Below, in pieces: positions 38,201 through 50,873 of a DNA stretch of 64,000 bases (positions are counted from its first letter, which is position 1; every line of letters starts with the position of its first letter). A model generated the notes under the pieces. That model searched no databases and had not been told where the DNA came from. It saw nothing but the letters and a program-made list of their open reading frames with translations. The position numbers were made by a program, and so were the translations under genes. This DNA comes from Prunella strophiata (taxonomy: Eukaryota > Chordata > Aves > Passeriformes > Prunellidae). Location of the stretch: NCBI GenBank assembly GCA_036583965.1, contig JAZBQD010000013.1:12254348-12318347 (forward strand), given 5' to 3'.

Positions 38201-41200
38201 ATCCTACCCACAGGGCTTCCGAGTGTTTTGATGTGCTGCAGACTTGGCTCTGAATTATTCACTGCTCTGCACGTTTTACTTGTCTGTCCCAAAGGCCTTT
38301 GCTCATGGGTTTGGCAGCTGCACACAGCTAAAAGCAAGCAAGGAGAAGTGGCACAGCTATCCTCACAACTGCTTGGGTACCAGCAGGGAGAGCCCACTAG
38401 ATTCCCAAAAAGAAGATGGAGAAGCTGGGATGGCAACCCAGCTTGTGTCCCAGGAGCACAGCACAGGGCACCTCTGCCTCCCCTCAGCTGCCAGCCTGCA
38501 TTGACTCACAGCTGATCATGAGGCAGGTCAAAGGCAAGGCACAATTGTGCTCCCCTATCACTGTCCTGTGTGCTGGGAAACTGCCTGCAGGAGCTCAAAG
38601 ACAACTTAAGCCCTCCTCAGCTCAGACCTGGCACATGGGCACATCTGCCTCCACTCCCTCCCTGCCCCCAGGGTGCTGCAGGACAGCAAGAGCTTGTTCC
38701 TTCTTGAACACTCACTTTGGATGTGTTCCACCATAATCTCTTCTGGAAGCACAGATCCTGGTGCCTGCTTAGGTAACCCAGGCAGCTGATGGAAGTGGGG
38801 TTGATCCATGGGGAGGAGGAGGAGGGATGTGGGCTTTCTGCTGCTGCAGCTCCAGAGCAGCTCACTCTGAATGGGCACATATTTGCTGACACAGGCAGTT
38901 GAGGTGCCAGAGGTTTCCCCATAACATTTCCTCCTCCTTCCTGAGGCATTTTATGGCAAGGCTGAGCTACCTGTGAGCAGGAGGCCTCTGCAAGCCCCTC
39001 ATCCAAGCCCTACCCTTGGGAAGACATCTCCACATGCTGTGTAACCCATCTAACCTAGCAAACCCTTCCCACCACCACATGCTGCCCCAATTTTGCCAGC
39101 CTCAAGGATTTCATGGCAAAGAAGCAGTAATAGGACAGATTTTTGTTTAGTCTGCTTTACAACCCTGATTCCCAAGTGTCAAATGGATTATGATCAAGAA
39201 CATCTCCTTTCCTTTAATTGCTTGTTCTGTCTTGCACTCCCTTGACCACCTGTTGCATATGCATTTATTTTTATAATGAGTACCCAGTCAGAAGGAGCTA
39301 CATGCCAGCTCCCTGTGCCTTTCCCAGCTCCCTCCCAACCTGGGCTCACCAGCTCAAGGAACTCCACAGGTGCTGCTAAGATCCCCACAGTGGTGTAGCC
39401 TTAAAATTAAGCTATTTTTAGGTCAAAACAAACACGGTCATATGTCTGAAATACAATCAGAAGTATTCGTCAGCTGGATGGGTTGCAAAGGGTCATTGAG
39501 TTGTTTGACCCCTCCTGACCAGGCTGATCTTTGTTCCTGAGGAACTGAAAGGAACTGGTTATTGCTCATTGGCTCCAGATGGGGCCAGGAGAGCAGCAGC
39601 TGCACCACAGCATCCAAATCCTGCTCCTCCAGGAGGGAGGGAGGCACAGATCCCTGTCCCTGCTCAGTAAAACCGAGAGATGAGGTTTCCCCTGCAGACT
39701 GGGAGGAGCAGTTAAGGCTGGTGTCAGTCAGACCTCACCCTTCCACATCATCTCAGCACCCTCCTCCTCCTCCTCACCCTGCTACCTCAGCAGGGACCGT
39801 GCTGCTCCTGGCTCCTGCCACCAGGACAGCAGCCAAGCTCCCAGGGGAGCAGCCACGGGGGGCAGAGGGATGAGGGGATGCAGCCTCACCTACCTCAGGC
39901 AGGTCTGTGGCATTCCAGAAAAGCAATACTCCCCAGGTTTTGCAGGGCCAGCCCCACAGGCAGCCCAGTGCAGATGGGGCAGGCTCCAAGCTCCCTGCTT
40001 TCCCTGCAGACTTCACCCAAAGATATCCTTGAAACAACCACCTTTATAACTAAGTGCTTTTCCATCAGGCTACACCATCCTGACAGAGCTCAGGAAGCCA
40101 GGATGGGCAAACCAGCCTTTGCCTGCCCAACCCCAGCCCTTCAAGCTCCTCTTACCCACACTGCTCTGAAGACCAACCCAGGAGTTTCAGTAAGGGCCTG
40201 GATGTTCCTCATCACCCGTCATCATTCAGTTATTAGGCTCAATAGTGAAATGGAAAAAAAATGAGCTCAGGGCAGTTTTGTGTCATGTTGAAGATGGGGA
40301 GACCAAGGGCTTGAGGAGAAGGGAGGAAAAACAAGGGTTGATCTTTTCTTCATCTTCTGTTCTCATTGCAAATTACTAGGACTTCACTAATTAGGTTGAA
40401 AGAATCAGGATTAGCTAAAAAGAGGGCAGAGAGGTTTCTGCACACAAAAAATGTCATTTCTGTTCTGCAGGGGCCATTCAGCCTTTCATTTGCAGGTACC
40501 AGCTCCTGCTGTCCTGAAACTGAACAAAGATTTTGTGCTGTTTAACCCACAGGACTGTCTGGCTCTGCCCAGCCAGCAGCACTTCCAAGGGGTTTGTTTA
40601 AGTAGGTCATTTTCAGCAGAGACTTTGCGCCACACGCCACGCCAGCCATTGGCTCTGAGGTGTTTGTTCATCTCTTTCATCAGAAGCAAATTTTCAGGGG
40701 CTGACCTGGGTAGGTGGAAGCTTGGAGAAAGGCCAAGGCAGGGAGCACATCTGCCTTGGACAGGGAGAAAAGTGTTTGGCTAAATGTGGGGATGAGCTCT
40801 ACATTACAGCAGGATAGCAGGGACAGGAGTGCTGGTTCATGGAACTGTGCAGCAGTCACTGAACAGACCAACAACTCCATCCACAGCCCCACATTTTGGG
40901 GACAAGCCCTCTTCAGCCTCAGGACCTCTCCTGTGGATAAAAGAGGTCTTCAGAGAAGCAACTCTTCAGGCTTCAGTCTGAAGGAGCTTCTTTCTGAAGG
41001 AGAGAGGATAACTTGGAGGCTGCTCCATGCACAGTGCTCCTGCACATCATCCTGTTTCCAGTTGGGAAAGCATCTCACGTGTAAGCCCCATAGCGTGCTC
41101 ATCTACTTATGAAAGGAATAACTGGTGCTGCAGGTGGAGGCAGGAGGGGAGGGAGGGAGTGTCGGTGCTCAGGGTGATGCTCTGCCAAGCGCTGCATCCC

Positions 41201-41728
41201 CAGGACGCCAGGGATGCAAAGAGCCCTCGTTAACCGGGGGCGCTTAACCTGCTCACTCCGGGCACGTCTGCTGTCACCAAGGGTGGGACACCCCGAACCG
41301 CATCTGCCCAGAGTGAGAGCCTGAGGCTGCTGGGAGCTGCGGCAGCGGCTCCAGCGCTCGGCTCTCCGCACCGCGCCGAGCAAACGCGCACCAGCCCCGG
41401 CCCGCAGCGCACCGGCTCCGGCCACCGACCGCACCGAGCCCCGCACCGAGCCCCGCACCGAGCCCCGCACCGCTCACGGCCTCCAGCGCTGCCCGCTCGG
41501 CCCCCGCACCGACCCCGCTCCGCATCCCGGCCCCGCTCCGCATCCGGCCCCGCTCCGCATCCCGGCCCCGCTCCGCATCCCGGCCCCGCGCCCCCGCGGC
41601 CTGCTGACCTTCACGACCTGCTGCCTGATGATGAGCGGCCCCAGGAGCAGCAGGCAGCCCCCCAGGAGCGCGCAGGCCACCCCGGCCAGCCCCAGCCCCA
41701 CGGACAGCCTGCGCTGGGCCACGGCCAT
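26150..41728 (-). CDS. SCARB1: SCARB1: scavenger receptor class B member 1 (gene span, 12 coding exons)
   Basis: A CD36-family plasma-membrane receptor that binds HDL and mediates selective uptake of cholesteryl esters. In birds it is also needed for carotenoid uptake. Twelve exons were placed from protein similarity and GT/AG borders. Their lengths are 120, 158, 142, 204, 96, 114, 168, 119, 74, 52, 147 and 126. Removing one extra base each from exons 6 and 7 gives 505 residues (human SR-BI has 509). The N-terminal membrane segment is in exon 1, the large extracellular loop with NGT and NIT sequons in exons 2-10, the second membrane segment in exon 11 and the cytosolic tail in exon 12. The tail ends EARL, like the PDZ-binding EAKL of mammals. 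As written, exons 6 and 7 are frameshifted. The intron-4 donor (GTAAGT), the site I recall as altered in recessive-white canaries, is intact. Confidence 0.96.
28461..28607 (-). CDS. SCARB1: SCARB1 exon 11 (second transmembrane segment)
   Basis: 147 bases, the human length, phase 0 at both ends. Encodes SGSIEGSVLKQFYTNLVLLP and then the hydrophobic stretch YLQYILLGLSVPLIISAAVLL ending in AMRK, the stop-transfer boundary. Acceptor GAGCAG, donor GTAAGA. Confidence 0.95.
29068..29119 (-). CDS. SCARB1: SCARB1 exon 10
   Basis: 52 bases, the human length. With the split V codon it reads QTRQIKPVVLPVLWFAE. Acceptor CCCCCCAG, donor GTGAGC. Confidence 0.94.
29964..30037 (-). CDS. SCARB1: SCARB1 exon 9
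   Basis: 74 bases, the human length. Encodes MTGIPMNCSIKLQLNLYMKR and then VPGI and a split V codon. NCS is a candidate N-glycosylation site. Acceptor CTGCAG, donor GTAAGT. Confidence 0.94.
31073..31191 (-). CDS. SCARB1: SCARB1 exon 8
   Basis: 119 bases, the human length. Encodes APMFISHPHFYNADPSLVEA, then VEGLQPNKEQHGLFLDVHP, the typical CD36-family HPHF block. Acceptor ATCCAG, donor GTGAGT. Confidence 0.95.
31803..31970 (-). CDS. SCARB1: SCARB1 exon 7 (contains a one-base insertion)
   Basis: Measured 168 bases; human is 167. It starts SLTLVY, then the family frame resumes one base later as EQSGHFQGVPTYRFVAPKTL, followed by FANGTDYPPNEGFCPC and SGIQNISTCRF. The extra base is the A at 31951 (plus strand), a T in the gene. 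Without the shift, a TGA follows VY at once. FANGT and NIS are sequons. Acceptor TTGCAG, donor GTAAGT. Confidence 0.9.
33605..33718 (-). CDS. SCARB1: SCARB1 exon 6 (contains a one-base insertion)
   Basis: 114 bases as written; 113 keeps frame with both neighbours. It begins VNYWRSSQCNMIN, and the family frame continues one base later as GTAGEMWPPFMSPTSLQFY and SPDACR. The extra base is most simply the A at 33679 (plus strand), between the N and G codons of the NGT sequon. Read literally, the frame ends at a TGA inside the exon. Acceptor CCACAG, donor GTGGAG. Confidence 0.9.
34298..34393 (-). CDS. SCARB1: SCARB1 exon 5
   Basis: 96 bases, the human length, in phase 0. Encodes FNNSDSGLFTVNTGIKNISQ and then VHLVDSWNGLKQ, with two N-glycosylation sequons. 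Acceptor CTGCAG, donor GTGAGT. Confidence 0.96.
34592..34795 (-). CDS. SCARB1: SCARB1 exon 4
   Basis: 204 bases, the human length. Encodes GAAVMVENLPGYVKFLLSGA, then LAALKQEAFMNRTVGEILWG and YDDPLIDAINNIVPG through FGLFKD. NRT is a sequon. Acceptor TCTCAG; the donor GTAAGT is intact. Confidence 0.96.
35227..35368 (-). CDS. SCARB1: SCARB1 exon 3
   Basis: 142 bases, the human length. Encodes EYRFKTNITFHDNDTVSYLE, then YRHLFFQPHLSNGTEDEYIV and VPNLMMM. Three sequons (NIT, NDT, NGT). Acceptor TTGCAG, donor GTAAGT. Confidence 0.96.
35508..35867. repeat. 61-bp tandem repeat, six copies, SCARB1 intron 2
   Basis: Unit contains GCAGTGTGGGAACAGATAC, AAACCTCCCACCCCAACCAG and GGCTAGGGTCTGGCATGG. Copies are nearly identical. 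It sits about 140 bp upstream of the exon-3 acceptor in gene orientation. Confidence 0.95.
37784..37941 (-). CDS. SCARB1: SCARB1 exon 2
   Basis: 158 bases, the human length. Encodes NVRIDPSSMSFQMWKDIPVP, then FYLSLHFFEVLNPKQVLSGG and KPVLRQRGPYVYR (split R codon). A T-run of about 20 bases precedes the TTGCAG acceptor. Donor GTCAGC. Confidence 0.96.
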
Positions 41729-41925
41729 GGCGGGGCGGAGCCGGGAGCGGAGCGGGACCGGCAGCGGGACCGGAGCGGGCCCCGCCGCCGCCGCGGCCGC
41801 TTTATGGCCCCGCGGCCCGGCCCGGCCCGGCCCGGCGGAGGGGGCGGGGCCGCGCCGGGAGGGGGCGGGGACAATGGAGGAATGCCACGCCCCCAGCCCC
41901 GCCCCCCGCGGAGCGACGGGAAAGG
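41270..41925 (-). promoter_or_regulatory. SCARB1 CpG-island promoter
   Basis: Extremely GC-rich, CpG-dense sequence around exon 1. GGGGCGGGG boxes (Sp1/KLF type) lie at about 41840-41872. A CATAAA element occurs at 41801-41806 on the minus strand, about 75 bp upstream of the ATG, and could place the start site near 41772. Tandem CCCGCACCGAG and CCGCTCCGCATC repeats occupy the start of intron 1 (41430-41590). Confidence 0.7.
41609..41728 (-). CDS. SCARB1: SCARB1 exon 1 (start codon and first membrane segment)
   Basis: ATG at 41726-41728 in the context GCCATGG, a strong Kozak match. 40 codons: MAVAQRRLSVGLGLAG, then the hydrophobic VACALLGGCLLLLGPLII and RQQVVK. Donor GTCAGC. An upstream in-frame extension is open only because the region is GC-rich; family comparison supports this ATG. 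Confidence 0.95.
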
Positions 41926-41933
41926 GAAAACGA

Positions 41934-42052
41934 TGTGAATGTAAATGTAAATATAAATGTGAATGTGAATGTGAATATAAATGTGAATGTGAATGTGAAT
42001 GTGAATGTAAATGTAAATATAAATGTAAATGTAATTGTAAATGTGAATGTGA
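41934..42052. repeat. (GAATGT)n-type hexanucleotide repeat
   Basis: About 20 units of AATGTR with A/G variation at one position, directly upstream of the SCARB1 promoter island. Because 6 is a multiple of 3, it yields spurious frames coding for Asn-Val or Cys-Lys repeats. Confidence 0.95.
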
Positions 42053-42151
42053 GCACGCGGGTCCCCGCGGAAACACGGGCACATTGGGAAAATGAGAGAG
42101 AAAGGAAAAATATATAGATAGATAAAATATGGCTCGGTTGTGCAATTGTAG

Positions 42152-42420
42152 CATAGAATGGGCTCGCGTTGGAGGGGACTGTAAAGATCATCTCGTTCCA
42201 CCCCTGCCATAGCAGGGACACGTTCCACTGTCCCAGCTGCTCCAAGCCCTGTCCAGCCTGGCTTTGGGCACTGCCAGGGATCCAGGGGCAGCCACAGCTG
42301 CTCTGGGAAATATGTTCCTGTGCCTCACCATCCTCACAGTAAAGATTTATTTCCTAACATCTAATCTAAACATATTTTTTCAGTTTGAAGCCATTCCTTC
42401 TTGCTCTGTCACTACACGCT
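42152..42420 (-). mobile_element. CR1 LINE 3' fragment
   Basis: The plus strand reads CATAGAATGGGCTCGCGTTGG, then GATCATCTCGTTCCACCCC and CAGCCTGGCTTTGGGCACTG, the reverse of the CR1 3' region. 5'-truncated and non-coding. Confidence 0.88.
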
Positions 42421-43382
42421 GGACAAAAAATACATAAATGTATTTGTATTCATGTGTATATGTATATGTATATCTTGCCTGAGGAGTAAACATCCATCAC
42501 CCATTAACCTGCCTCTGGTTTTCCATTTAACCCAACCCTGCTTTTCCAAAAAACTGGGTCTTGTGTCTACCTTGTGCATCTGAACATGGCCCTGAATAAA
42601 AGCCTCGCTGAGACTCATCCCCAAAAGCATCTAGAAAGCAGCAGAAAATAAAGAGTCCAGTTTGTGACAGCCTGTTTTAAATCAATCATGTGCAATGTCC
42701 CGTTGTCCCAGCTGAGCTGACACATCTGGAAAGTGGAGTGCTTCCATCTGCCACACACTGTCCTGCACGATGAGAGGAGACAATCCCATGGCTGCCACCA
42801 GCACAGCACAGGACCTGCCTCTTGCCATGGCCCCCCACCTCGGTGGAACATTTGGATTTGTATCTTTACACTTAATTGGGTCTTTTTTTTTCCTTTCTAA
42901 ACCTTTTACCCTGATAGCTGCCTCTGTTTAATTAACCAGTGTCTCTGTTCAATCCTGGCCAGTCTGCACTGTGGGATGGGCCCCCTCTCCCAGCAGCAAT
43001 GCCTTCAGAACAGCACAAAGTAGGCACTGCATTTTCTTTTACCTTTTAAGACATGTTTTAAGACATGTTTTTTCACCAAAAAATGCTGTGAAAGGAATTT
43101 TTCTTCAAATCCCAAAAATCCCCAGTAAAACCCAGGAGGTTCCCTGAGGCACTGGAGAACAATGCAGCTGTGAGGAGACCTCTGGGAACAGGATGTTCTG
43201 CCATGGCTAGAACAAAACACAACCTTCACGTTTAGGACATGCTTTGCTGTTCTCATCAAGTTTTGCTGCTGTGTGGTTGATCCCACCCCAGCTGTGGTCT
43301 CACGGGTGCTGCCTCTGAAGCGTTGGCACTGCCTCACTGAGCCTCGAGGTTCCTCAAACCCAGCAAAGTGACCTGTGGAGGT
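42421..43382. other. Intergenic, no gene recognised
   Basis: Between SCARB1 and UBC. Open frames are short and without recognisable products. Confidence 0.55.
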
Positions 43383-43735
43383 CACAGAACCATAGAATGT
43401 CCCAGGCTGGAAGGGACCCATGAGGATCAAGTCAAAAACCAGCAGAGAACAGCTCCAAACTCCCACCACATGCCTGAAAGTGTTGTTCAAACTCATTTTG
43501 AAGTGTGGCAGGCTTGGTGCTGTGGCCAGCCCCGGGGTGCCTGCTCAGCCCAGCCTCTGTGGAAGAACTTTTTCCTGACACCCATTCTGTCCCTCCTGAC
43601 ACAACTGCACACTGCTGCTCCCTTTGTGGTCAGCAGAGGCTGAGCCAGCTCACGAGGCCACAGCACGGGTTCTCTCCTCCAGGCTTCCTGCCCTGCCTGG
43701 CTGCAGCCTGCTCCAGGCCATGACAGGTTGTACAG
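43383..43735 (-). mobile_element. CR1 LINE 3' fragment (diverged subfamily)
   Basis: Begins CACAGAACCATAGAATG on the plus strand and continues CCAGGCTGGAAGGGACCCA, then TTTTTCCTGACACCCATTC, matching a CR1 tail in reverse. Diverged; the right edge is uncertain. Confidence 0.75.
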
Positions 43736-45180
43736 CATCGTGCTTTTTAAACAGGACATTGTAAAGGTTTTTCACTGAGGCATTGAAAATAAAAGGATTT
43801 CTTAAAGCACAGCTCTGTAGTCATTTGTGGAGGCTTTTGGCATGCATCAAACACCCCATGTCCTCCTGCTGCTCTCCCCTGATGGCAGCCAGGCTGCCTT
43901 GAAATCAGAGCCACGTGCAGTTCGTTCAGCTCCCTGCATTCAGTGAGAGCCTCCCCTGCACTGAGCAGACACCTGTGCTTGAGGAGCTCTGCAGGATGCT
44001 CAGTTTGTGAATCCTGGTGTCCCCTGAGGACAGGAACCCCACAATGGCCAGCTGCCCACTGCAGCTGCTGGGGCTCAGCTCAGGAGCCAGGGCAGCGTGG
44101 GCAGAGCCCGGGGCACACTGTGGGGAGCACACGGATGTCCAGGATGGCACAGCACCAGTCCCACCCACATGGGATTGAGCATTCAGCATTCAAATGCTTC
44201 CTCCAGCACAGCACAGATCTTGGTGCTCCCACTTGCTCCTCACAGGCCACACTAGTAAAAGGAACTGGTGTGTTAGCCTGCTATCCCACCCAGGCAGGGT
44301 AAGATCCCTTGGGTGCCCTGAATGCCAGTCATCCAGCTGAGATCATTATTCTGAGATCATTATTGTGAGACAATTATTCACCTCCCACCGTATGCCCTTC
44401 CACAGGTGAGTCCCTATGCCACCACTCCTGGAAAGGGCATTTCTGTGTCACTCTCCCTTTCCCTCTCCACACACCCAGCACACCCACGGTTAACTCCTCA
44501 TCCAGCCCCTCCTGCAAGCTCCAGCACAGAGGCAACTTCCCTTTTGCAGGGCTTCTGCAGCATGCAGGAACTGCTGTGTGACAGCTCAGCTCTGCAGCAT
44601 TTCCATTGGGGCACAGCTGGAATGAAGCACAGAGTTCCAATAAGAACACCTGAAATTACTGCTTGCTTAATGCCATTATGCTGGACAAAAAACAAGTCCA
44701 CCCCCAACTGATGAGATCTACACTTCCCACCCCACTTTCCAAGCCCAAGGGCTGCAGGACCAGCAGTGACATCCTGTTACACATCCTGTTCCCCCAGCCT
44801 GTGACAGAGCTGAGGGATCACCCTTCTGCTGTTTCCCCACTAATCCCAAAATAAAGGCAGTTGCTGGGCAACCAGGAGCCATCTCAAAGCCTTTTGAACA
44901 TCCAGAGCTGCCCGTTGCATATCCCTGCTTACACAACACCACAGCTGCACAACATCTGCAGGCGGGCACTGAGCTGCAGCCAGGTATCAGAACACTTATA
45001 CAAGGCCAGGAAAGCCCCGGCTGAGGGATTAGCTACAATCACCAGGAATGTGGAAGCCTTGCATAAGGCACTTTTGCAACTCCTTTGTCTGTGGAAAACC
45101 GAGTAATTATTGTTTATTAGAGACCTGGAGTTGGGCAATGTCATGAACGGCTGCTCGTGTAACTTGGGACACAAACTTTT
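43736..45180. other. Intergenic, no gene recognised
   Basis: Downstream of UBC, between it and the SCARB1 promoter. No recognisable protein or RNA gene. Confidence 0.55.
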
Positions 45181-45194
45181 ACAGATGCAACAGC

Positions 45195-45200
45195 TTTATT
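45195..45200 (-). terminator. UBC polyadenylation signal AATAAA
   Basis: The minus strand reads CCAATAAAGCTG about 50 bases after the UBC stop codon, so the 3'UTR is short. Cleavage is expected near 45175-45185. Confidence 0.8.
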
Positions 45201-45250
45201 GGAATGAACAAGTGCAGGGAACTTTTATTTGGAAGCAACAACCTGCTGGT

Positions 45251-47949
<2,699 letters not shown>

Positions 47950-49435
47950 AGCACGTTCTGACAAACCTCTGCTGCACTCTGACAGGCAGCTCCTGCACCA
48001 TCCTAAGGAAAATGCACAGCAGCTCCAGGCTGGGAGCAGAACAGAGCTTTGTCTGCACGATTCAGGCAGTGCCATTCGGTTTGATTCCCCCACAAAATCC
48101 TTCGTTTGGCAGCTCCCAAGGAGAATGGGAGGGACACTGATAACAGCCAGGGCTGCTCGCCAGCAGGAAGGGAGCAGAGGTCCAGCAACAGCTTTGTGGT
48201 TTGAGAAAAAGTGCCTGTGTGTGCCTGACACACGGAGGGGAATGCTCTGGGGAGCTCTCTGGCCTCTGCTGCTTTGTGTTTGTGTTAACACTGCCACAGC
48301 TGTAGTGATAATAATCTCAAACACTCGGGTCATTTACATGGGGAAAAAAATACCACAGAAGGCTCTTGGTTACTTCTCAGTGCTCAGTGGCTGACACTGT
48401 GCACTGGGAGTGTAAAAACATCAGAAACTGGAGAAGCCTGCCAGGTTTAGGTCTTTCCTCAGCAGAAAGTGAATCATACTGTTAAGCTTGTTCTTTTAGT
48501 TACAAGGTGAGCACTTAGGACTGGTCAGAAAATCATCAAAAAGGCACATGGGAAAGTGTTTTGTGACAAAAAGTCTATTACTTCATGCCTGTTACTGCTA
48601 ACTGCCTCTTATGTTCACATGCAGGACACATTCCAGAAGTATAGCTGCCAGGGAGTAATTTACAACGGGGATCTTCACACTTACCAGCCAAACATTGGCT
48701 CAACAACTGGAAGTAAGATGAGTAAATAAACAAGCACAAGGAGCTTTCCAGCCACCGCGGCAGGAAATGTCACTTTGCATTTGTCACGGTCAGCTCCTGC
48801 TGGTGAGCAGGCAGTGGGACAGAACAGCTGCCTCCGAGCCGTGCAGATCAGAGCTGGCTCGGGCAAGGCTCGGCGTGGGCTTTGCCCTCTCTGGACCAAA
48901 CCTCTCCGCTGTGCCGTAGCTCCCAGCCTCCCCAGCCCCACGGATTTCTCCCAGGAGATGGAAGCAGCGCGGTTGTTTCCCCGAGAGCTCTTCCCGAGCC
49001 GCTCCCGCTGCCAGGACAGCGGAGGGAGCGGCACTGCAGGGCCGGGAGAAGCTCCTGCAGGGAGGGCAGCCCGCTGTCCTTCCCCTCCGGCTCCGGGAAC
49101 GTGGAGCAGAGCCCTGTGTGGCTCTGCCAGACTGCGGGGTGTGGCAGTGCCAGCCTGGCACGAGTGGCCGCTGTCCCCCTGCATTTCGGGGTTTGCTGCT
49201 TTGTCCTTCTTTTTGTGCCTCCCGTGTCCCTTAGTGCACAGATGGGACACAAGAGCCGTGTGTGTTTGCACAGGCCTAAGGAGAACCAAATGAAAAAAAA
49301 ACAAAAAACCAACACTTTATGCCCACACTGTGCGTCCATTTCGGCCGCACGGCCAGTTTGCTGCTGTTTAACGGGACGCGGTGACTTTAACTGGATAAAA
49401 CATCCCCAAAAAACAGGAAAAAGAGCGGCAAAAAG
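47950..49435. other. Intergenic, no gene recognised
   Basis: Between the LTR pair and the tRNA cluster. A moderately GC-rich stretch at 48780-49200 gives open frames on both strands, but none resembles a known protein. Confidence 0.55.
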
Positions 49436-49507
49436 TGGAGATGCCGGGGATTGAACCCGGGGCCTCATACATGCAAAGCATGCGCTCTACCGCTGAGCTA
49501 CATCCCC
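49436..49507 (-). tRNA. tRNA-Ala (anticodon UGC)
   Basis: 72 bases with a complete cloverleaf. The acceptor GGGGATG pairs with CATCTCC, the discriminator is A and the anticodon loop is TTTGCAT. The A box is TAGCTCAGCGG and the B box GGTTCAATCC. A T5 tract follows the 3' end and serves as the Pol III terminator. It differs from the copy at 50802 at one D-loop base (C for T). Confidence 0.98.
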
Positions 49508-49734
49508 CTGCCCACGGTGCCTTCCCTTGCCCACCGGCCACGTCCAGTGCTGGGCTGGCCCCGGTGCGAACGGGCCCCGGGAGCTGCTGTGTACAGAGCC
49601 TGGTGAAATCCTCAAAAAGACAGGAACGTGCTGGTTCTCACACAGAAAACTGAATGTTTTCACTCCGTCGGAAATCAGAGAAATCCATGTGGAAAGAAAA
49701 AAAAAAAAATAGAAGGGAAAAAACTTTACTCAAC

Positions 49735-49806
49735 CTCCCCGTCGGGGAATCGAACCCCGGTCTCCCGCGTGACAGGCGGGGATACTCACCACTATACTAA
49801 CGAGGA
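49735..49806 (-). tRNA. tRNA-Asp (anticodon GUC), copy 1
   Basis: 72 bases, starting TCCTCGTTAGTATAGTGG. The anticodon loop is CTGTCAC, the T arm GGTTCGATTCC, and the acceptor end CGGGGAG pairs with TCCTCG. The sequence is identical to the copy at 50536. A T6 tract lies about 15 bases past the 3' end. Confidence 0.98.
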
Positions 49807-50063
49807 CAGTTGAAAAAGTGCTGCCCCGCGGGCCAGGTCATACCCGAGCGGCGGCCGCAGGACCCGCGCCACCGGCTCCGCTCCTCGGGAAGCGGCTCCT
49901 GACACAAAAGTCCCACACGCGGCAGCGCCTGCGATGGCACCGGCTCAGCCGCCCGACGCAAGGGCAGCAGCCCTCGCCCCCTCCGCTCGGCGGCAAAAGG
50001 AAAAAGGAACCGTCTTGACGGCAGGGAGAAAAAAAAAAAACAAAAATAGAACCAAAAACCTTC

Positions 50064-50136
50064 TGCCGAAACCCGGGATCGAACCAGGGACCTTTAGATC
50101 TTCAGTCTAACGCTCTCCCAACTGAGCTATTTCGGC
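50064..50136 (-). tRNA. tRNA-Phe (anticodon GAA)
   Basis: 73 bases, starting GCCGAAATAGCTCAGTTGGG. The anticodon loop is CTGAAGA, the B box GGTTCGATCC and the discriminator A. T5 and longer T runs follow downstream on the minus strand. Confidence 0.98.
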
Positions 50137-50535
50137 GGGCAACAACGCCCTCGCTGGCTGTGGATACGACCCCGCCCCGCGCCCCCCGGCCTGGCCCGTG
50201 CCCGGTTCCTGGGGCGGCCGAGATTCAACACCTTCCCGCTGGCATTCCCGCTCCCAGGACCCCATTTCCACTGTGGGAATCCCATTTCCACTCCCAGTAT
50301 CCCATTCCCACTCCCAGGATCCCCGGGACTCCGCAGGTACCGGCAGCGGCGGGGTGCTCCGCACGCAGCCCGGCGTGCGCGGCGGGCCCGCTCCCCTGTG
50401 CGGACACAAACGCGGCGGTGCCGGCTTTGTCCCGCCCCGCCGGCGGGGGTTCCGCGGCAGCGTCACAGACCCACCCCGCGCGGGGCCGCCCACAAAAACA
50501 CAAAAAATGGCAGCGGGCGACAAAATTAATTGCAC

Positions 50536-50607
50536 CTCCCCGTCGGGGAATCGAACCCCGGTCTCCCGCGTGACAGGCGGGGATACTCACCACTATACTA
50601 ACGAGGA
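50536..50607 (-). tRNA. tRNA-Asp (anticodon GUC), copy 2
   Basis: 72 bases, identical to the copy at 49735, with different flanks. The nearest downstream T tract is TTTT, about 12 bases after the 3' end. Confidence 0.98.
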
Positions 50608-50801
50608 CGGGTACAGTAATCGGTTCGTTGTTTTGCTCTATGAGGGTGCGGCTCTGCCCCGGGCGCAGCTGCCGCTGTCCCGCTCCGCTCCCGCGGTCAG
50701 GGCGCAGTGCGGGGCGCGGGGTGACCGCGCTGTCACCGCCGGGCCCGGCCTGCGGCTCCTCACACCGCTGTAAGCACTGTGTGCAGTGACACTCACATCG
50801 A

Positions 50802-50873
50802 GGGGATGTAGCTCAGTGGTAGAGCGCATGCTTTGCATGTATGAGGCCCCGGGTTCAATCCCCGGCATCTCCA
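50802..50873 (+). tRNA. tRNA-Ala (anticodon UGC), plus strand
   Basis: 72 bases with the same fold and anticodon as the copy at 49436, in the opposite orientation. A T7 tract one base after the 3' end (50875-50881) is the Pol III terminator. It marks the right edge of the cluster. Confidence 0.98.

Noticed and set aside
41935..42117. Asn-Val repeat protein and overlapping His-Ser frames
   Set aside because: They derive from the AATGTR hexanucleotide repeat.
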